From: Breoghania sp037026715
GTDB taxonomy: Bacteria > Pseudomonadota > Alphaproteobacteria > Rhizobiales > Stappiaceae
Assembly: GCF_037026715.1 (NCBI RefSeq)
Contig: NZ_JBANCG010000007.1
Coordinates: 186,001-250,000, forward strand
DNA length: 64,000 nucleotides
Direction of reading: 5' to 3'
Position 1 is the stretch's first letter, and every line of letters begins with the position of its first letter. The position numbers were made by a program, and so were the translations under genes. Of this stretch, positions 8,977 through 17,743 are shown one piece after another. The notes under the pieces were generated by a model. It searched no databases. It worked only from the letters and a program-made list of their open reading frames with translations, and was not told the origin of the DNA.

Positions 8977-11575
8977 TCACGATCCTCTGAGGAACGACGA
9001 TGACCTTGCGCGGCGCACGGCCTTCCAGCGACCGCTGCACGGCTTCCAGAGCCAGAGCGGCCGCTTCGATGTCAGATTGCGACGCATCGCGCGCGATGGT
9101 CAACTCCGCCCGCTTCTTGCCGTTGACCTGCACCGGCATGAGGAGGGTGTCCTCCACCAGCAGATCCGCCTCAAGCGTTGGCCAGTCGGCTTCCGCCAGC
9201 AGGTCCTCGTGGCCGAGCACGCGCCAGCATTCCTCTGCCAGATGCGGCGTCATCGGCGCCATCATCTGGACGAGATAGCGCGCGGACTCGCGGATCGCCC
9301 ATGCGAGGTCGTCCGCCGGCGACGATGCGGCCGCTGCCTTGGCGAGCGTGTTGACGAGCTCGTAGAGCTTGGCCACGGCCCGGTTGAAGCCGAGGTTCTC
9401 GATATCGTGCTCGACGCCGGAAAGCGTCTTGTGCGTGGCGCGACGGATCTCGGTTGCCGCATCGCCGAAGCCGCCGGGCCGCGGCCCGGCAGCAGGAATC
9501 CGTTCCGCGATGTCGCCGACCAGACGCCAGACGCGCTGAACGAACCGGTGCGCGCCCTGCACGCCCTCTTCGGTCCAGATCACGTCACGCTCCGGCGGGC
9601 TGTCGGACAGCATGAACCAGCGTGCCGTATCCGCACCGTACGCGCCGAGGATGTCGGTGGGGTCGACCGTGTTCTTCTTCGACTTCGACATCTTCTCAAT
9701 GGAGCCGATGGTCACTTCAGCCCCGTCGGACAGGCGGAAGGCGCGCCGTTCGCCGCCCTCGCCCTCGATGCGGATCTCGGCCGGGTTCAGCCAGGCGCCG
9801 TCCGGCGCACGGTAGGTCTCGTGTGTGACCATGCCTTGCGTGAACATGCCCTTGAACGGCTCTTCCACGTTCATGTGGCCCGTCACCTTCATGGCGCGGG
9901 AGAAGAAGCGCGAATACAGAAGATGCAGGATCGCGTGCTCGATGCCGCCGATATACTGATCGACCGGCAGCCAACCGTCGGCCGCCGCCATGTCGGTCGG
10001 CGTTGACGCATGGGGCGCGGTGAAGCGCGCGAAATACCAGGACGAATCGACGAAGGTGTCCATCGTGTCCGTCTCGCGCCGCGCGGGCTTGCCGCACTGC
10101 GGGCAGGCGACGTTCTTCCAGGTCGGATGACGATCCAGCGGATTGCCCGGCTTGTCGAAGGTGACGTCGTCGGGCAGCTTGACCGGCAGATCCTCGACCG
10201 GCACAGGCACCACGCCGCAATCGTCGCAGTGGATGATCGGGATCGGGCAGCCCCAGTAGCGCTGGCGCGAGATGCCCCAGTCGCGCAGGCGATAATTAAC
10301 CTGACGCTCGCCCTGCGGCGCGCCGCCCACCATGCGCGCTTCCAGCCGGCTCGCGACCTCGTCCTTCGCAGCCTCGATCTCCATCCCGTTCAGGAAATCG
10401 GAATTGAAGATCGTGCCCTCGCCCGTATAGGCCTCTTCCATGACGCGGAAGGTGGCAGGATCGGCATCCTTCGGCAGAACGACCGGAGTGACCGGCAGGC
10501 CGTACTTGTTGGCAAAGTCCAGGTCGCGCTGGTCGTGCGCCGGACAGCCGAAAATGGCGCCGGTACCGTAATCCATCAGGATGAAGTTGGCGACGTAGAC
10601 CGGCAGCACGCGCTCGGGATCGAACGGATGGCGGATCTTCAGGCCGGTATCGATGCCCTTCTTTTCCGCCGTCTCGATGGCCGCCGCGCTCGTTCCGATG
10701 CGGTGGCACTCCTCCACGAAGGCGGCGATGGCCGGATTTGTCTCGGCAAGCTTCGCCGTGATCGGATGATCGGCGGAAAGGCCCATGAAGCTCGCGCCGA
10801 ACAGCGTGTCGGGACGCGTCGTGAAGATCTCGAGCACTTCGTCGCCGGTGGGCGCAGGTTCGGCAAACTCGAAGCGCACCCTGAGGCCCTCCGACTTGCC
10901 GATCCAGTTCTTCTGCATCAGCCGGACCTTTTCCGGCCACTGGTCGAGCGTGCCGATCGCCTCCAGCAGTTCCGGCGCATAGGCCGTGATCTTGAAGAAC
11001 CACTGGGTCAGTTCGCGCTGTTCCACGACGGCGCCGGAACGCCAGCCGCGACCGTCGATCACCTGCTCGTTGGCGAGCACGGTCATGTCGACGGGATCCC
11101 AGTTCACCTTGGACTTGCGGCGATAGGCGAGACCGGCCTTCAGGAAATCCAGGAACAGATGCTGCTGCTGAGCGTAGTATTCCACATCGCAGGTCGCGAA
11201 CTCGCGCGCCCAGTCGAGCGACAGGCCCATCGACTTCAGCTGCGTCCGCATGGTGGCGATGTTGTCGTAGGTCCAGCCCTTGGGGTGGACTTTGTTCTGC
11301 ATCGCGGCGTTTTCCGCCGGCATGCCGAAGGCGTCCCACCCCATCGGGTGCAGCACGTTGAAGCCCCTGGCGCGCTTGTAGCGCGCGACCACGTCGCCCA
11401 TGGCGTAATTGCGCACATGCCCCATGTGGATGCGGCCCGAAGGATACGGGAACATCTCAAGGACATAGTATTTCGGCCGCGGATCGTCGTTGTCGGTCTG
11501 AAAGACCGCCTTCTCGTCCCAGACCTTCTGCCACCGGGCTTCCGCCTCGCGCGCGTTGTATCGCTCGCTCGCCAT
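8963..11575 (-). CDS. leuS: leucyl-tRNA synthetase
   Basis: The enzyme charges tRNA-Leu with leucine. The 870-residue protein has the HIGH-type motif HMGH at 50-53 and KMSKS at 628-632. A CP1 editing domain includes TTRPDTLFG (from 252) and FGCPAHDQRD (342-351). CxxC pairs at 450-453 and 491-494 suggest a zinc site. The start at 11575 (MASERYNARE) gives the normal family length. A longer in-frame start at 11635 would add 20 non-conserved residues. It leads the leuS-lptE-holA unit and is divergent from yggS across 184 bp. Confidence 0.97.
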   Translation of the reverse strand: MASERYNAREAEARWQKVWDEKAVFQTDNDDPRPKYYVLEMFPYPSGRIHMGHVRNYAMGDVVARYKRARGFNVLHPMGWDAFGMPAENAAMQNKVHPKGWTYDNIATMRTQLKSMGLSLDWAREFATCDVEYYAQQQHLFLDFLKAGLAYRRKSKVNWDPVDMTVLANEQVIDGRGWRSGAVVEQRELTQWFFKITAYAPELLEAIGTLDQWPEKVRLMQKNWIGKSEGLRVRFEFAEPAPTGDEVLEIFTTRPDTLFGASFMGLSADHPITAKLAETNPAIAAFVEECHRIGTSAAAIETAEKKGIDTGLKIRHPFDPERVLPVYVANFILMDYGTGAIFGCPAHDQRDLDFANKYGLPVTPVVLPKDADPATFRVMEEAYTGEGTIFNSDFLNGMEIEAAKDEVASRLEARMVGGAPQGERQVNYRLRDWGISRQRYWGCPIPIIHCDDCGVVPVPVEDLPVKLPDDVTFDKPGNPLDRHPTWKNVACPQCGKPARRETDTMDTFVDSSWYFARFTAPHASTPTDMAAADGWLPVDQYIGGIEHAILHLLYSRFFSRAMKVTGHMNVEEPFKGMFTQGMVTHETYRAPDGAWLNPAEIRIEGEGGERRAFRLSDGAEVTIGSIEKMSKSKKNTVDPTDILGAYGADTARWFMLSDSPPERDVIWTEEGVQGAHRFVQRVWRLVGDIAERIPAAGPRPGGFGDAATEIRRATHKTLSGVEHDIENLGFNRAVAKLYELVNTLAKAAAASSPADDLAWAIRESARYLVQMMAPMTPHLAEECWRVLGHEDLLAEADWPTLEADLLVEDTLLMPVQVNGKKRAELTIARDASQSDIEAAALALEAVQRSLEGRAPRKVIVVPQRIVNVVV

Positions 11576-11759
11576 TGATATCGCCGTCTTCTTTTTCCGC
11601 GGGAGTGTAAGGAATTGCGTCGGCGGGACAGTCACCAGAAATCGGGCCCGTGGTCAACCGAAAGCGGTGCGCGATTGTGATAACCCGCCGGATGCGGGGT
11701 AGCATTTTTTGAGCCGCAGGTGCATTTCAAAATGACGCGCCTCAAAAAGGAGTTCAGCA

Positions 11760-12437
11760 ATGGCCGAGACCGCAGCGGATCACCTCGCCACCATTCGCGA
11801 CCGAATTGCCGCCGCCGAAGACGAGAGCGGGCGGGCCAAGGGCAAAGTGACGCTGATCGCGGTTTCCAAGACCTTCGACGCGCCCGACATCCAGCCGGTC
11901 ATCGACGCAGGCCAGCGGATCTTCGGGGAAAACCGGGTGCAGGAGGCACAAGGCAAGTGGCCGGCGATGAAGGAGGCCCACCCGGACATCGAGCTTCACC
12001 TGATCGGTCCCTTGCAGTCCAACAAGGCGCGCGATGCCGTGGCGCTGTTCGATGCCATCCACACCATCGACCGCGACAAGATCGCCCGCGCAGTGAAGGC
12101 GGAGATGGAGGCTCAGGGGCGCGACCTGAAGCTCTTCGTCCAGATCAACACCGGCGACGAGCCGCAGAAGGCCGGCGTCAGCCCCGACGAAGCCGACGCC
12201 TTCATCCGCCGTTGCCGCGAGGAAGTCGGCCTGACGATCACCGGGTTGATGTGCATTCCGCCCGTCGAGGAGACGCCCGCGCCGCATTTCGCGCTGCTCG
12301 CGAAAATAGCGGAACGCAACGGCCTGGCCTGTCTCTCCATGGGCATGTCCGGCGATTTCGAGACCGCGATCGCCCACGGCGCCACCCACGTGCGCGTCGG
12401 CAGCGCGATCTTCGGCTCTCGCAGCTATCCCGCCTGA
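11760..12437 (+). CDS. yggS: YggS/PLPBP-family PLP-binding homeostasis protein
   Basis: The 225-residue protein has the alanine-racemase-like TIM-barrel features of the family. The PLP lysine is Lys37 in LIAVSKTFDA, followed by FGENRVQEA, then HLIGPLQSNKA and a C-terminal phosphate-binding LSMGMSGDFE and VRVGSAIFG. These proteins hold and buffer pyridoxal phosphate and influence amino-acid and 2-oxo-acid pools, with no known catalysis. AAGGAG precedes the ATG. The 3' end overlaps the convergent tetR gene by 13 bases. Confidence 0.95.
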   Translation: MAETAADHLATIRDRIAAAEDESGRAKGKVTLIAVSKTFDAPDIQPVIDAGQRIFGENRVQEAQGKWPAMKEAHPDIELHLIGPLQSNKARDAVALFDAIHTIDRDKIARAVKAEMEAQGRDLKLFVQINTGDEPQKAGVSPDEADAFIRRCREEVGLTITGLMCIPPVEETPAPHFALLAKIAERNGLACLSMGMSGDFETAIAHGATHVRVGSAIFGSRSYPA

Positions 12438-13063
12438 AGCGCCCCTGCTCCTTCGGCGCCGTCGCTTCCGGTACCCTGCCTCTGCGCGCCGCTGGCTTCC
12501 AGCAGGGCGACAAGCTTGTCGAGATAGGCAACAAGCGTCTCCTCGTCGAAGGGGCTGATCTCGAACAGACGCATGCTTCTGATCCCCTCGACCACCATGA
12601 AGGCGAAGATGGCGAGGTCGGGGTTCTCGCTTTCGGCCAGAAGCTCCGAAACAAGCCGTTCGTGATAGGCGCGCACGGGATCGAGCAATTGCGGCTCCTC
12701 CGCAATGGCTGCGAGAAAGCCGGAGGGCGCGCTTCCTTTCTCCGCAAGCAATCCCCTGACGGCAACGAGATAGGCGCGGATGCGGGCGTTCGGCTTGCCG
12801 TCACGCGCGATCGTCTCGCTCGATTGCCGGACCGCCTCGCCAAAGGTTTCCGCGTGGCGGGCGATCATCGCCTGCAGCAGGGCCGACTTGCTCGCGAAAT
12901 TGTAGAGCAGCCCGCCCTTCGAAAGGCCGGCCCGCTCCGCCACCGCATCAAGCGACAAGTGCCTGACCCCTTCGGCACAACACAGGTCGATCGCGGCATC
13001 TACGATACGCTCGCGTGAATTCTTGCGCTTCCCCCGATGAGGTATCTGTTGCCTGTTGGACAC
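12425..13063 (-). CDS. TetR/AcrR-family repressor of the adjacent RND pump
   Basis: The 212-residue protein has an N-terminal TetR helix-turn-helix (about residues 15-60, including LSLDAVAERAGLSKGGLLYNF) and a variable ligand-binding C-terminal domain. It is divergent from an RND efflux pair. The spacer contains two palindromes that share the half-sites ACCGT and ACGGT, which makes autoregulated repression of the pump very likely. The ligand cannot be inferred. FASKSALLQAMIARH at the end of the DNA-binding domain is typical of the family. Confidence 0.92.
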   Translation of the reverse strand: MSNRQQIPHRGKRKNSRERIVDAAIDLCCAEGVRHLSLDAVAERAGLSKGGLLYNFASKSALLQAMIARHAETFGEAVRQSSETIARDGKPNARIRAYLVAVRGLLAEKGSAPSGFLAAIAEEPQLLDPVRAYHERLVSELLAESENPDLAIFAFMVVEGIRSMRLFEISPFDEETLVAYLDKLVALLEASGAQRQGTGSDGAEGAGALQAG

Positions 13064-13090
13064 GGCTACCCTGCCTCGTTATTTTTTTCG

Positions 13091-13104
13091 ACCGTGCCAA
13101 CGGT
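13091..13104. promoter_or_regulatory. second TetR operator-like site
   Basis: ACCGTGCCAACGGT repeats the half-sites and 4-base spacer size of the perfect palindrome at 13128-13149. The two centres are 41 bp apart, close to four helical turns. It lies nearest the tetR start, so it may mediate autoregulation. Confidence 0.6.
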
Positions 13105-13127
13105 ATTGTGACGACGTCGATCCTTGA

Positions 13128-13149
13128 CTTTACCGTCCGGACGGTAAAG
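13128..13149. promoter_or_regulatory. perfect 22-bp palindrome, probable TetR operator
   Basis: The palindrome is perfect across 22 bases and has the core ACCGTCCGGACGGT flanked by CTTT and AAAG. It lies midway between tetR and the efflux adaptor gene. Size and symmetry are those of TetR/AcrR-type operators. Confidence 0.75.
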
Positions 13150-13228
13150 ATCTCAACCCTTCTTGAGCGGTCCGATTGACCGCAGGCCGCTGCGCGACGT
13201 GATCGGCTTTCGTTCGACGGGACGAGAG

Positions 13229-13248
13229 ATCCATCCTGCAGGATGGAT
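13229..13248. promoter_or_regulatory. perfect 20-bp palindrome before the RND adaptor gene
   Basis: ATCCATCCTGCAGGATGGAT is self-complementary over all 20 bases and ends 62 bp before the adaptor's ATG. Its half-site differs from the TetR pair. It could be an operator for another regulator or a hairpin in the leader RNA. No T-run follows, so it is not a simple terminator. Confidence 0.5.
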
Positions 13249-13310
13249 GATGCGGATGCGCGCTTCTTGATCTTCTTGGGGCGGCCGCGATGCCGCCAGG
13301 TTGCGGACGC

Positions 13311-14555
13311 ATGAAACGCCTTTTTCTTTCGATCTTCTTCCTTGTTCTCGTCTGCGTGATCGCTGGCGGGCTCGTCTGGTTCAATATGTTCCGCGACAAG
13401 ATGATCGGCGAATTCTTCGCCAATCGCGGCCGCCCGACAGTCACCGTTTCCACCACGGTGGTGCAACCGGAAGAATGGCAGCCGGGTATCGAGGCGATCG
13501 GCACGGTGCTGGCGCGGCAGGGTGTCGAGGTCGCCGTCAGGTCCTCCGGGATCGTCAAGGAAATCAACTTCAAGGCGAACGACAAGGTCGAGGCCCATCA
13601 GCTTCTGGTCCAGCTCGATGACGAGCTGGAACAGGCCGACCTGATCGCAGCCCAGGCGAACGTGACCCGCGACACCCAGGCACTGGCGCGCGCCTCCACG
13701 CTGAAGGACCGCGGCTTCAATTCCACCTCGACCCTGGACAACGCCACGGCCGCGCTCGACGCCTCGCGCTCGCAACTGGAAAAGGTGAAGGCACAGATCG
13801 ACCAGAAGAAGACCTACGCCCCCTTCGGCGGCACGATCGGCATCGTCCGCATCGATCTCGGCGAATATGTCTCGCCGGGCACGGTGGTTGCCACGTTGCA
13901 GGATCTGGAGCGGATGAAGGTCGATTTTTCGGTACCTGAACAGGATCTCGAGCGCCTGTCCATCGGGCAGCCGGTGCGGATCGGCCTGCAGGAGGACGCC
14001 CTTTCCCACACGGGCAAGATCGTCGGCATCGATCCCAAGATCGACCCCTCCTCGCGCCTCGTGAAGGTGCAGGCAGAGGTCGCCAACGAGAACAACCAGC
14101 TTCGCCCCGGCCAGTTCGCCTTCGTGCGCATCGAGCTGCCGATGGAAGACAACGTCATCGCCCTGCCCCAGACGTCCGTGGTCGAAAGCCTCTACGGCAC
14201 CTACGTCTACGCGATCCGAAAGGACGAGGACGGCTCGGGCGCACTCGATGCCGACACTCTGGCCAAGGCGGAGAAGGCGGCCGCGGACGGCAAGGCGGCC
14301 GAAGGCCCCAAGATCGCCGCCCGCCAGCTGTTCGTCTCCACCGGCCGGCGCTTCGGCGGCAAGGTGGAAATCGTCTCCGGCCTGAAGCCCGGCGAGGTCG
14401 TGGTCACCGCCGGCCAGAACAAGCTGTCCGTGGGAAGCCCGGTCAGGATCGACAATTCTATCGATCCCTCCAAGCCCTTGTCCGCGAACATGCCCGGCTC
14501 CTCGGAAGGGTCTGACTCCACGAACAGGTCCGGCGCGGAAAGCCAGGGGGAATAG
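13311..14555 (+). CDS. RND efflux periplasmic adaptor (membrane fusion protein)
   Basis: The protein has 414 residues from the ATG at 13311 (MKRLFLSIFFLV). An ATG at 13290 would add seven residues before the membrane anchor. One N-terminal hydrophobic segment is followed by the lipoyl half-motif region (EVAVRSSGIVKEINFKAND), a short helical hairpin rich in Ala and Gln, the second lipoyl half (TYAPFGGTIGIVRIDLGEYV) and a beta-barrel. It links an inner-membrane RND pump to an outer-membrane channel. No channel gene is adjacent, so a TolC-like protein encoded elsewhere is probably used. An Ala/Lys-rich insert near residues 300-330 is less common. The permease starts three bases after the stop. 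Confidence 0.9.
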   Translation: MKRLFLSIFFLVLVCVIAGGLVWFNMFRDKMIGEFFANRGRPTVTVSTTVVQPEEWQPGIEAIGTVLARQGVEVAVRSSGIVKEINFKANDKVEAHQLLVQLDDELEQADLIAAQANVTRDTQALARASTLKDRGFNSTSTLDNATAALDASRSQLEKVKAQIDQKKTYAPFGGTIGIVRIDLGEYVSPGTVVATLQDLERMKVDFSVPEQDLERLSIGQPVRIGLQEDALSHTGKIVGIDPKIDPSSRLVKVQAEVANENNQLRPGQFAFVRIELPMEDNVIALPQTSVVESLYGTYVYAIRKDEDGSGALDADTLAKAEKAAADGKAAEGPKIAARQLFVSTGRRFGGKVEIVSGLKPGEVVVTAGQNKLSVGSPVRIDNSIDPSKPLSANMPGSSEGSDSTNRSGAESQGE

Positions 14556-14557
14556 TC

Positions 14558-17500
14558 TTGAACTTCTCCGAGCTCTTCATCCGTCGCCCGGTTCTCTCGA
14601 CCGTCGTGGCGCTGCTGATCCTGCTCATCGGTGCGCAGGGCATCTTCAACATGTCGATCCGGCAATATCCGAAGATCGACGAAACGGTGATCACCGTCAC
14701 CACGACATATTCGGGCGCAAATTCCGAACTGGTCCAGGGCTTCATAACGACACCCATCGCCAAGGCGGTCGCCTCGGCGGAAGGCGTCGACTACGTGAGT
14801 TCCAAGAGCGCGCTCGGTGTCTCCACGGTGTCGGTGCACATGCGCCTCAACGCCGACCCCGACAAGTCGCTGACCGAGGTTCTCACCAAGGTCCAGCAGG
14901 TCCGTGGCGACCTGCCGACGGAGGCGGACGACCCGATCATCCAGAAAGGTACCGGCCAGACTTTCGCGCTGATGTACCTGTCGGTGCTCTCCGAGCGCAT
15001 GTCGCCGCAGGAAATCACCGAATACGTGACCCGCGTGATCCAGCCGCAGATGGCGACCGTCGAGGGCGTCGCAGATGCGCAGGTTCTGGGCAACCAGACA
15101 TTCGCCATGCGGGTCTGGATCGATCCCGTGCGGCTGGCCGCGCGCGGCGTCACCGCTGCCGAAGTGCTACAGGCGATCCAGAACGCCAACTTCCTGTCCT
15201 CGCCCGGCAAGACCGAGAACGAGTACGTCGCCTTCACGGTGGAAACGCAGACGACCCTGCAGACACCGGAGGCCTTCGGCGCCCTGCCGCTTCGCTCCGA
15301 CGGCGATGAGGTCGTGCGGCTGCGCGATGTGGCGACCGTGAAGCTCGGGTCGGAGACGACCGACGTGCGCGTGTCCTTCAATGGCAAGAAGGGCATCTTC
15401 ATCGGCATCATGCCGACGCCGTCGGCCAATCCGCTCGACACCGCCGAGGCGGTGCGCGCGGAGCTTCCCAGGCTGGAACGGAACCTGCCGGAAGGCATGA
15501 CGATGACGGTGGTCTACGATTCCACCAAGTTCATCTCCGCCTCCATCGAGGAAGTGTTCAAGACCATCGGCGAGGCGGTCGTCATCGTGGTGCTGGTGAT
15601 CCTGCTCTTTCTCGGGTCCTTCCGCGCCATCCTCGTCCCGATCGTCACCATCCCGCTCTCGCTCGTCGGCGTGTGCTTCTTCCTTTGGGCGGTCGACTAC
15701 TCGCTCAACACGCTGACGCTGCTGGCCATGGTGCTGGCAATCGGTCTCGTGGTCGACGATGCCATCGTGGTGGTGGAGAACATCCATCGGCATCTTGAGG
15801 AAGGCCTGAAACCCATGCAGGCGGCGATCGTCGGCATGAAGGAAATCTTCGGCCCCGTCGTCGCCATGACGATCACGCTCGCCGCCGTCTATGCCCCGCT
15901 CGGCTTCGTGCAGGGCGTGACCGGTGCGCTCTTCCGCGAATTTGCCTTCGCGCTTGCGGGTTCGGTGATCATATCCGGCTTCGTCGCGGTCACCCTGTCG
16001 CCGATGATGTCCGCACGTCTCCTGTCGATGCATGGCAGCCGCTTCCAGGACCTTGTCGACCGCACCTTCACCGGGCTTGCCAACTGGTACGGCCGCCGGC
16101 TGAACGGCGCGCTGAGGATGAAGCCGCTGATCCTGCTGATCGTCTTCGTGCTGCTTGGCACCACCGGCTTTCTGGTGGTCAAGACGACGACGGAGCTCGC
16201 CCCCGAGGAAGACCAGGGAGCGCTCTTCGCGATCGTGAACGGGCCGCAATATTCCACGGCCAACTACATGGAGATGTACACCAACCAGTTCTACAAGATG
16301 ACCGATGACGTCCCGGGCGTGGAGGCGCGCTTCCAGCTGATCGGCGCCGACGGCGTCAACAGCGCCTTCGCCATCTGGGCGTTGAAGCCGTGGGGCGAGC
16401 GGGAGGAGAGCCAGGCCCAGATCAAGGACATGATCCAGCCGCGCATCGCCCAGTCGGCGGGCGTGCAGGCCTTCGTCTTTGCGCCGCCCTCCCTGCCGGG
16501 ATCCGGCGGCGGTCTGCCGATCCAGGTGGTCCTGCAGACCACCGGAAGCCCCGAACAGGTCTATGAGGTGGCCGAGGCGGTGAAGAACCGGGCCATGGCG
16601 TCCGGCAAGTTCATCATCGTCCAGAACTCGATGTCCTTTTCCAATCCGCTCGCCCGCGTCACCATCGACCGCGACCGGGCGGCAGCGCTCGGCGTGCCGA
16701 TCTCGGCCATTGGTCAGACGCTGAACCTGCTGGTCTCCAATGCCCAGGTCTCCAAGTTCGACCGCGAGGGCCGGGCGTACAAGATCATCCCGCAGGTGCT
16801 GGACGCGTATCGGGCCAATCCGGAAAATCTCGGCAAGTTCTACGTGCGCTCGGCGAGTGGACAGATGGTGCCGCTTTCCGCGGTCATCGACGTCAAGACC
16901 AGGGCCGCGGCGGCCGCGGTGGAGCAGTTCAACCAGCTCAACTCCGCGACCATTTCCGCCCTGCCGCTGCCCACGGTGACATCCGGCGACGGTCTGGCGG
17001 AGCTGCAGAAACTCGCCAACGAAGCCATGCAGGACGGTTTCTTCATCGACTATGCCGGCCAGTCGCGGCTTGAGGTGAAACAGGGCAACACCATCATCAT
17101 CGCCTTCCTTATGGCGGTGATCGTCATCTATCTGGTGCTGGCCGCGCAGTTCGAGAGCTTCCGCGATCCGTTCATCATCATGATGTCGGTGCCGCTGTCG
17201 ATCTTCGGCGCGATGGTGCCGCTGAACCTCGGCCTCGGCACGCTCAACATCTATACGGAGGTCGGGCTGATCACCCTGATCGGTCTCATCACCAAGCACG
17301 GCATCCTGATGGTCGCCTTTGCCAACGCCCAGCGCGAGAGCCACGGGATGAGCAAGCTCGAAGCGATCATCGAAGCTGCTCGCGAACGCCTGCGCCCGAT
17401 CCTGATGACGACGGGCGCGATGGTGCTGGGTGTGGCCCCGCTGGTCTTCTCGGCGGGTGCAGGTGCCGCGGCGCGCTATTCGATCGGCCTCGTCATCATG

Positions 17501-17644
17501 ACCGGCATGGCCATCGGCACCATCTTCACCCTGTTCGTGGTCCCGATGTTCTACATGTATCTCGGCCACGCCGACCGGGCGCATGATGAGGATGAGAAGG
17601 CTCCCGAAGCCACGGCAGACGGCGCCAAGCCGCAGCACGGCTAA
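14558..17644 (+). CDS. RND-family (HAE1) multidrug efflux permease
   Basis: The 1028-residue protein has the classic RND plan, with TM1 at the N-terminus, two large periplasmic loops and twelve membrane helices. TM4 holds the proton-relay aspartates in GLVVDDAIVVVENIHRH. IGLITKHGILMVAFAN lies in the second half. The start is a TTG directly after the adaptor stop, with AGGGGG upstream, so the pair is translationally coupled. It should export hydrophobic or amphipathic compounds using the proton gradient, and the substrates are unknown. A strong hairpin terminator follows. Confidence 0.93.
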   Translation: MNFSELFIRRPVLSTVVALLILLIGAQGIFNMSIRQYPKIDETVITVTTTYSGANSELVQGFITTPIAKAVASAEGVDYVSSKSALGVSTVSVHMRLNADPDKSLTEVLTKVQQVRGDLPTEADDPIIQKGTGQTFALMYLSVLSERMSPQEITEYVTRVIQPQMATVEGVADAQVLGNQTFAMRVWIDPVRLAARGVTAAEVLQAIQNANFLSSPGKTENEYVAFTVETQTTLQTPEAFGALPLRSDGDEVVRLRDVATVKLGSETTDVRVSFNGKKGIFIGIMPTPSANPLDTAEAVRAELPRLERNLPEGMTMTVVYDSTKFISASIEEVFKTIGEAVVIVVLVILLFLGSFRAILVPIVTIPLSLVGVCFFLWAVDYSLNTLTLLAMVLAIGLVVDDAIVVVENIHRHLEEGLKPMQAAIVGMKEIFGPVVAMTITLAAVYAPLGFVQGVTGALFREFAFALAGSVIISGFVAVTLSPMMSARLLSMHGSRFQDLVDRTFTGLANWYGRRLNGALRMKPLILLIVFVLLGTTGFLVVKTTTELAPEEDQGALFAIVNGPQYSTANYMEMYTNQFYKMTDDVPGVEARFQLIGADGVNSAFAIWALKPWGEREESQAQIKDMIQPRIAQSAGVQAFVFAPPSLPGSGGGLPIQVVLQTTGSPEQVYEVAEAVKNRAMASGKFIIVQNSMSFSNPLARVTIDRDRAAALGVPISAIGQTLNLLVSNAQVSKFDREGRAYKIIPQVLDAYRANPENLGKFYVRSASGQMVPLSAVIDVKTRAAAAAVEQFNQLNSATISALPLPTVTSGDGLAELQKLANEAMQDGFFIDYAGQSRLEVKQGNTIIIAFLMAVIVIYLVLAAQFESFRDPFIIMMSVPLSIFGAMVPLNLGLGTLNIYTEVGLITLIGLITKHGILMVAFANAQRESHGMSKLEAIIEAARERLRPILMTTGAMVLGVAPLVFSAGAGAAARYSIGLVIMTGMAIGTIFTLFVVPMFYMYLGHADRAHDEDEKAPEATADGAKPQHG

Positions 17645-17673
17645 GGGGTCTGCCCCTTTCCCGACCTGACGCA

Positions 17674-17709
17674 AAAATGCCGGCCGCAGAAAACTGCGGC
17701 CGGCATTTT
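17674..17709. terminator. bidirectional intrinsic terminator
   Basis: AAAATGCCGGCCGCAG and its complement flank an AAAA loop, giving a 16-bp perfect stem with A- and T-runs on the two flanks. It serves both the RND operon (plus) and the convergent aldehyde dehydrogenase (minus). Confidence 0.9.
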
Positions 17710-17743
17710 GCTTTCGGGAGGAGCGTCTAAAGGCGCCCTGCTC

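Noticed and set aside
15167..17674. 835-residue open frame antisense to the RND permease
   Set aside because: It mirrors a high-GC coding gene on the other strand, is rich in His/Arg/Asp/Gly, and has no family features or ribosome site.
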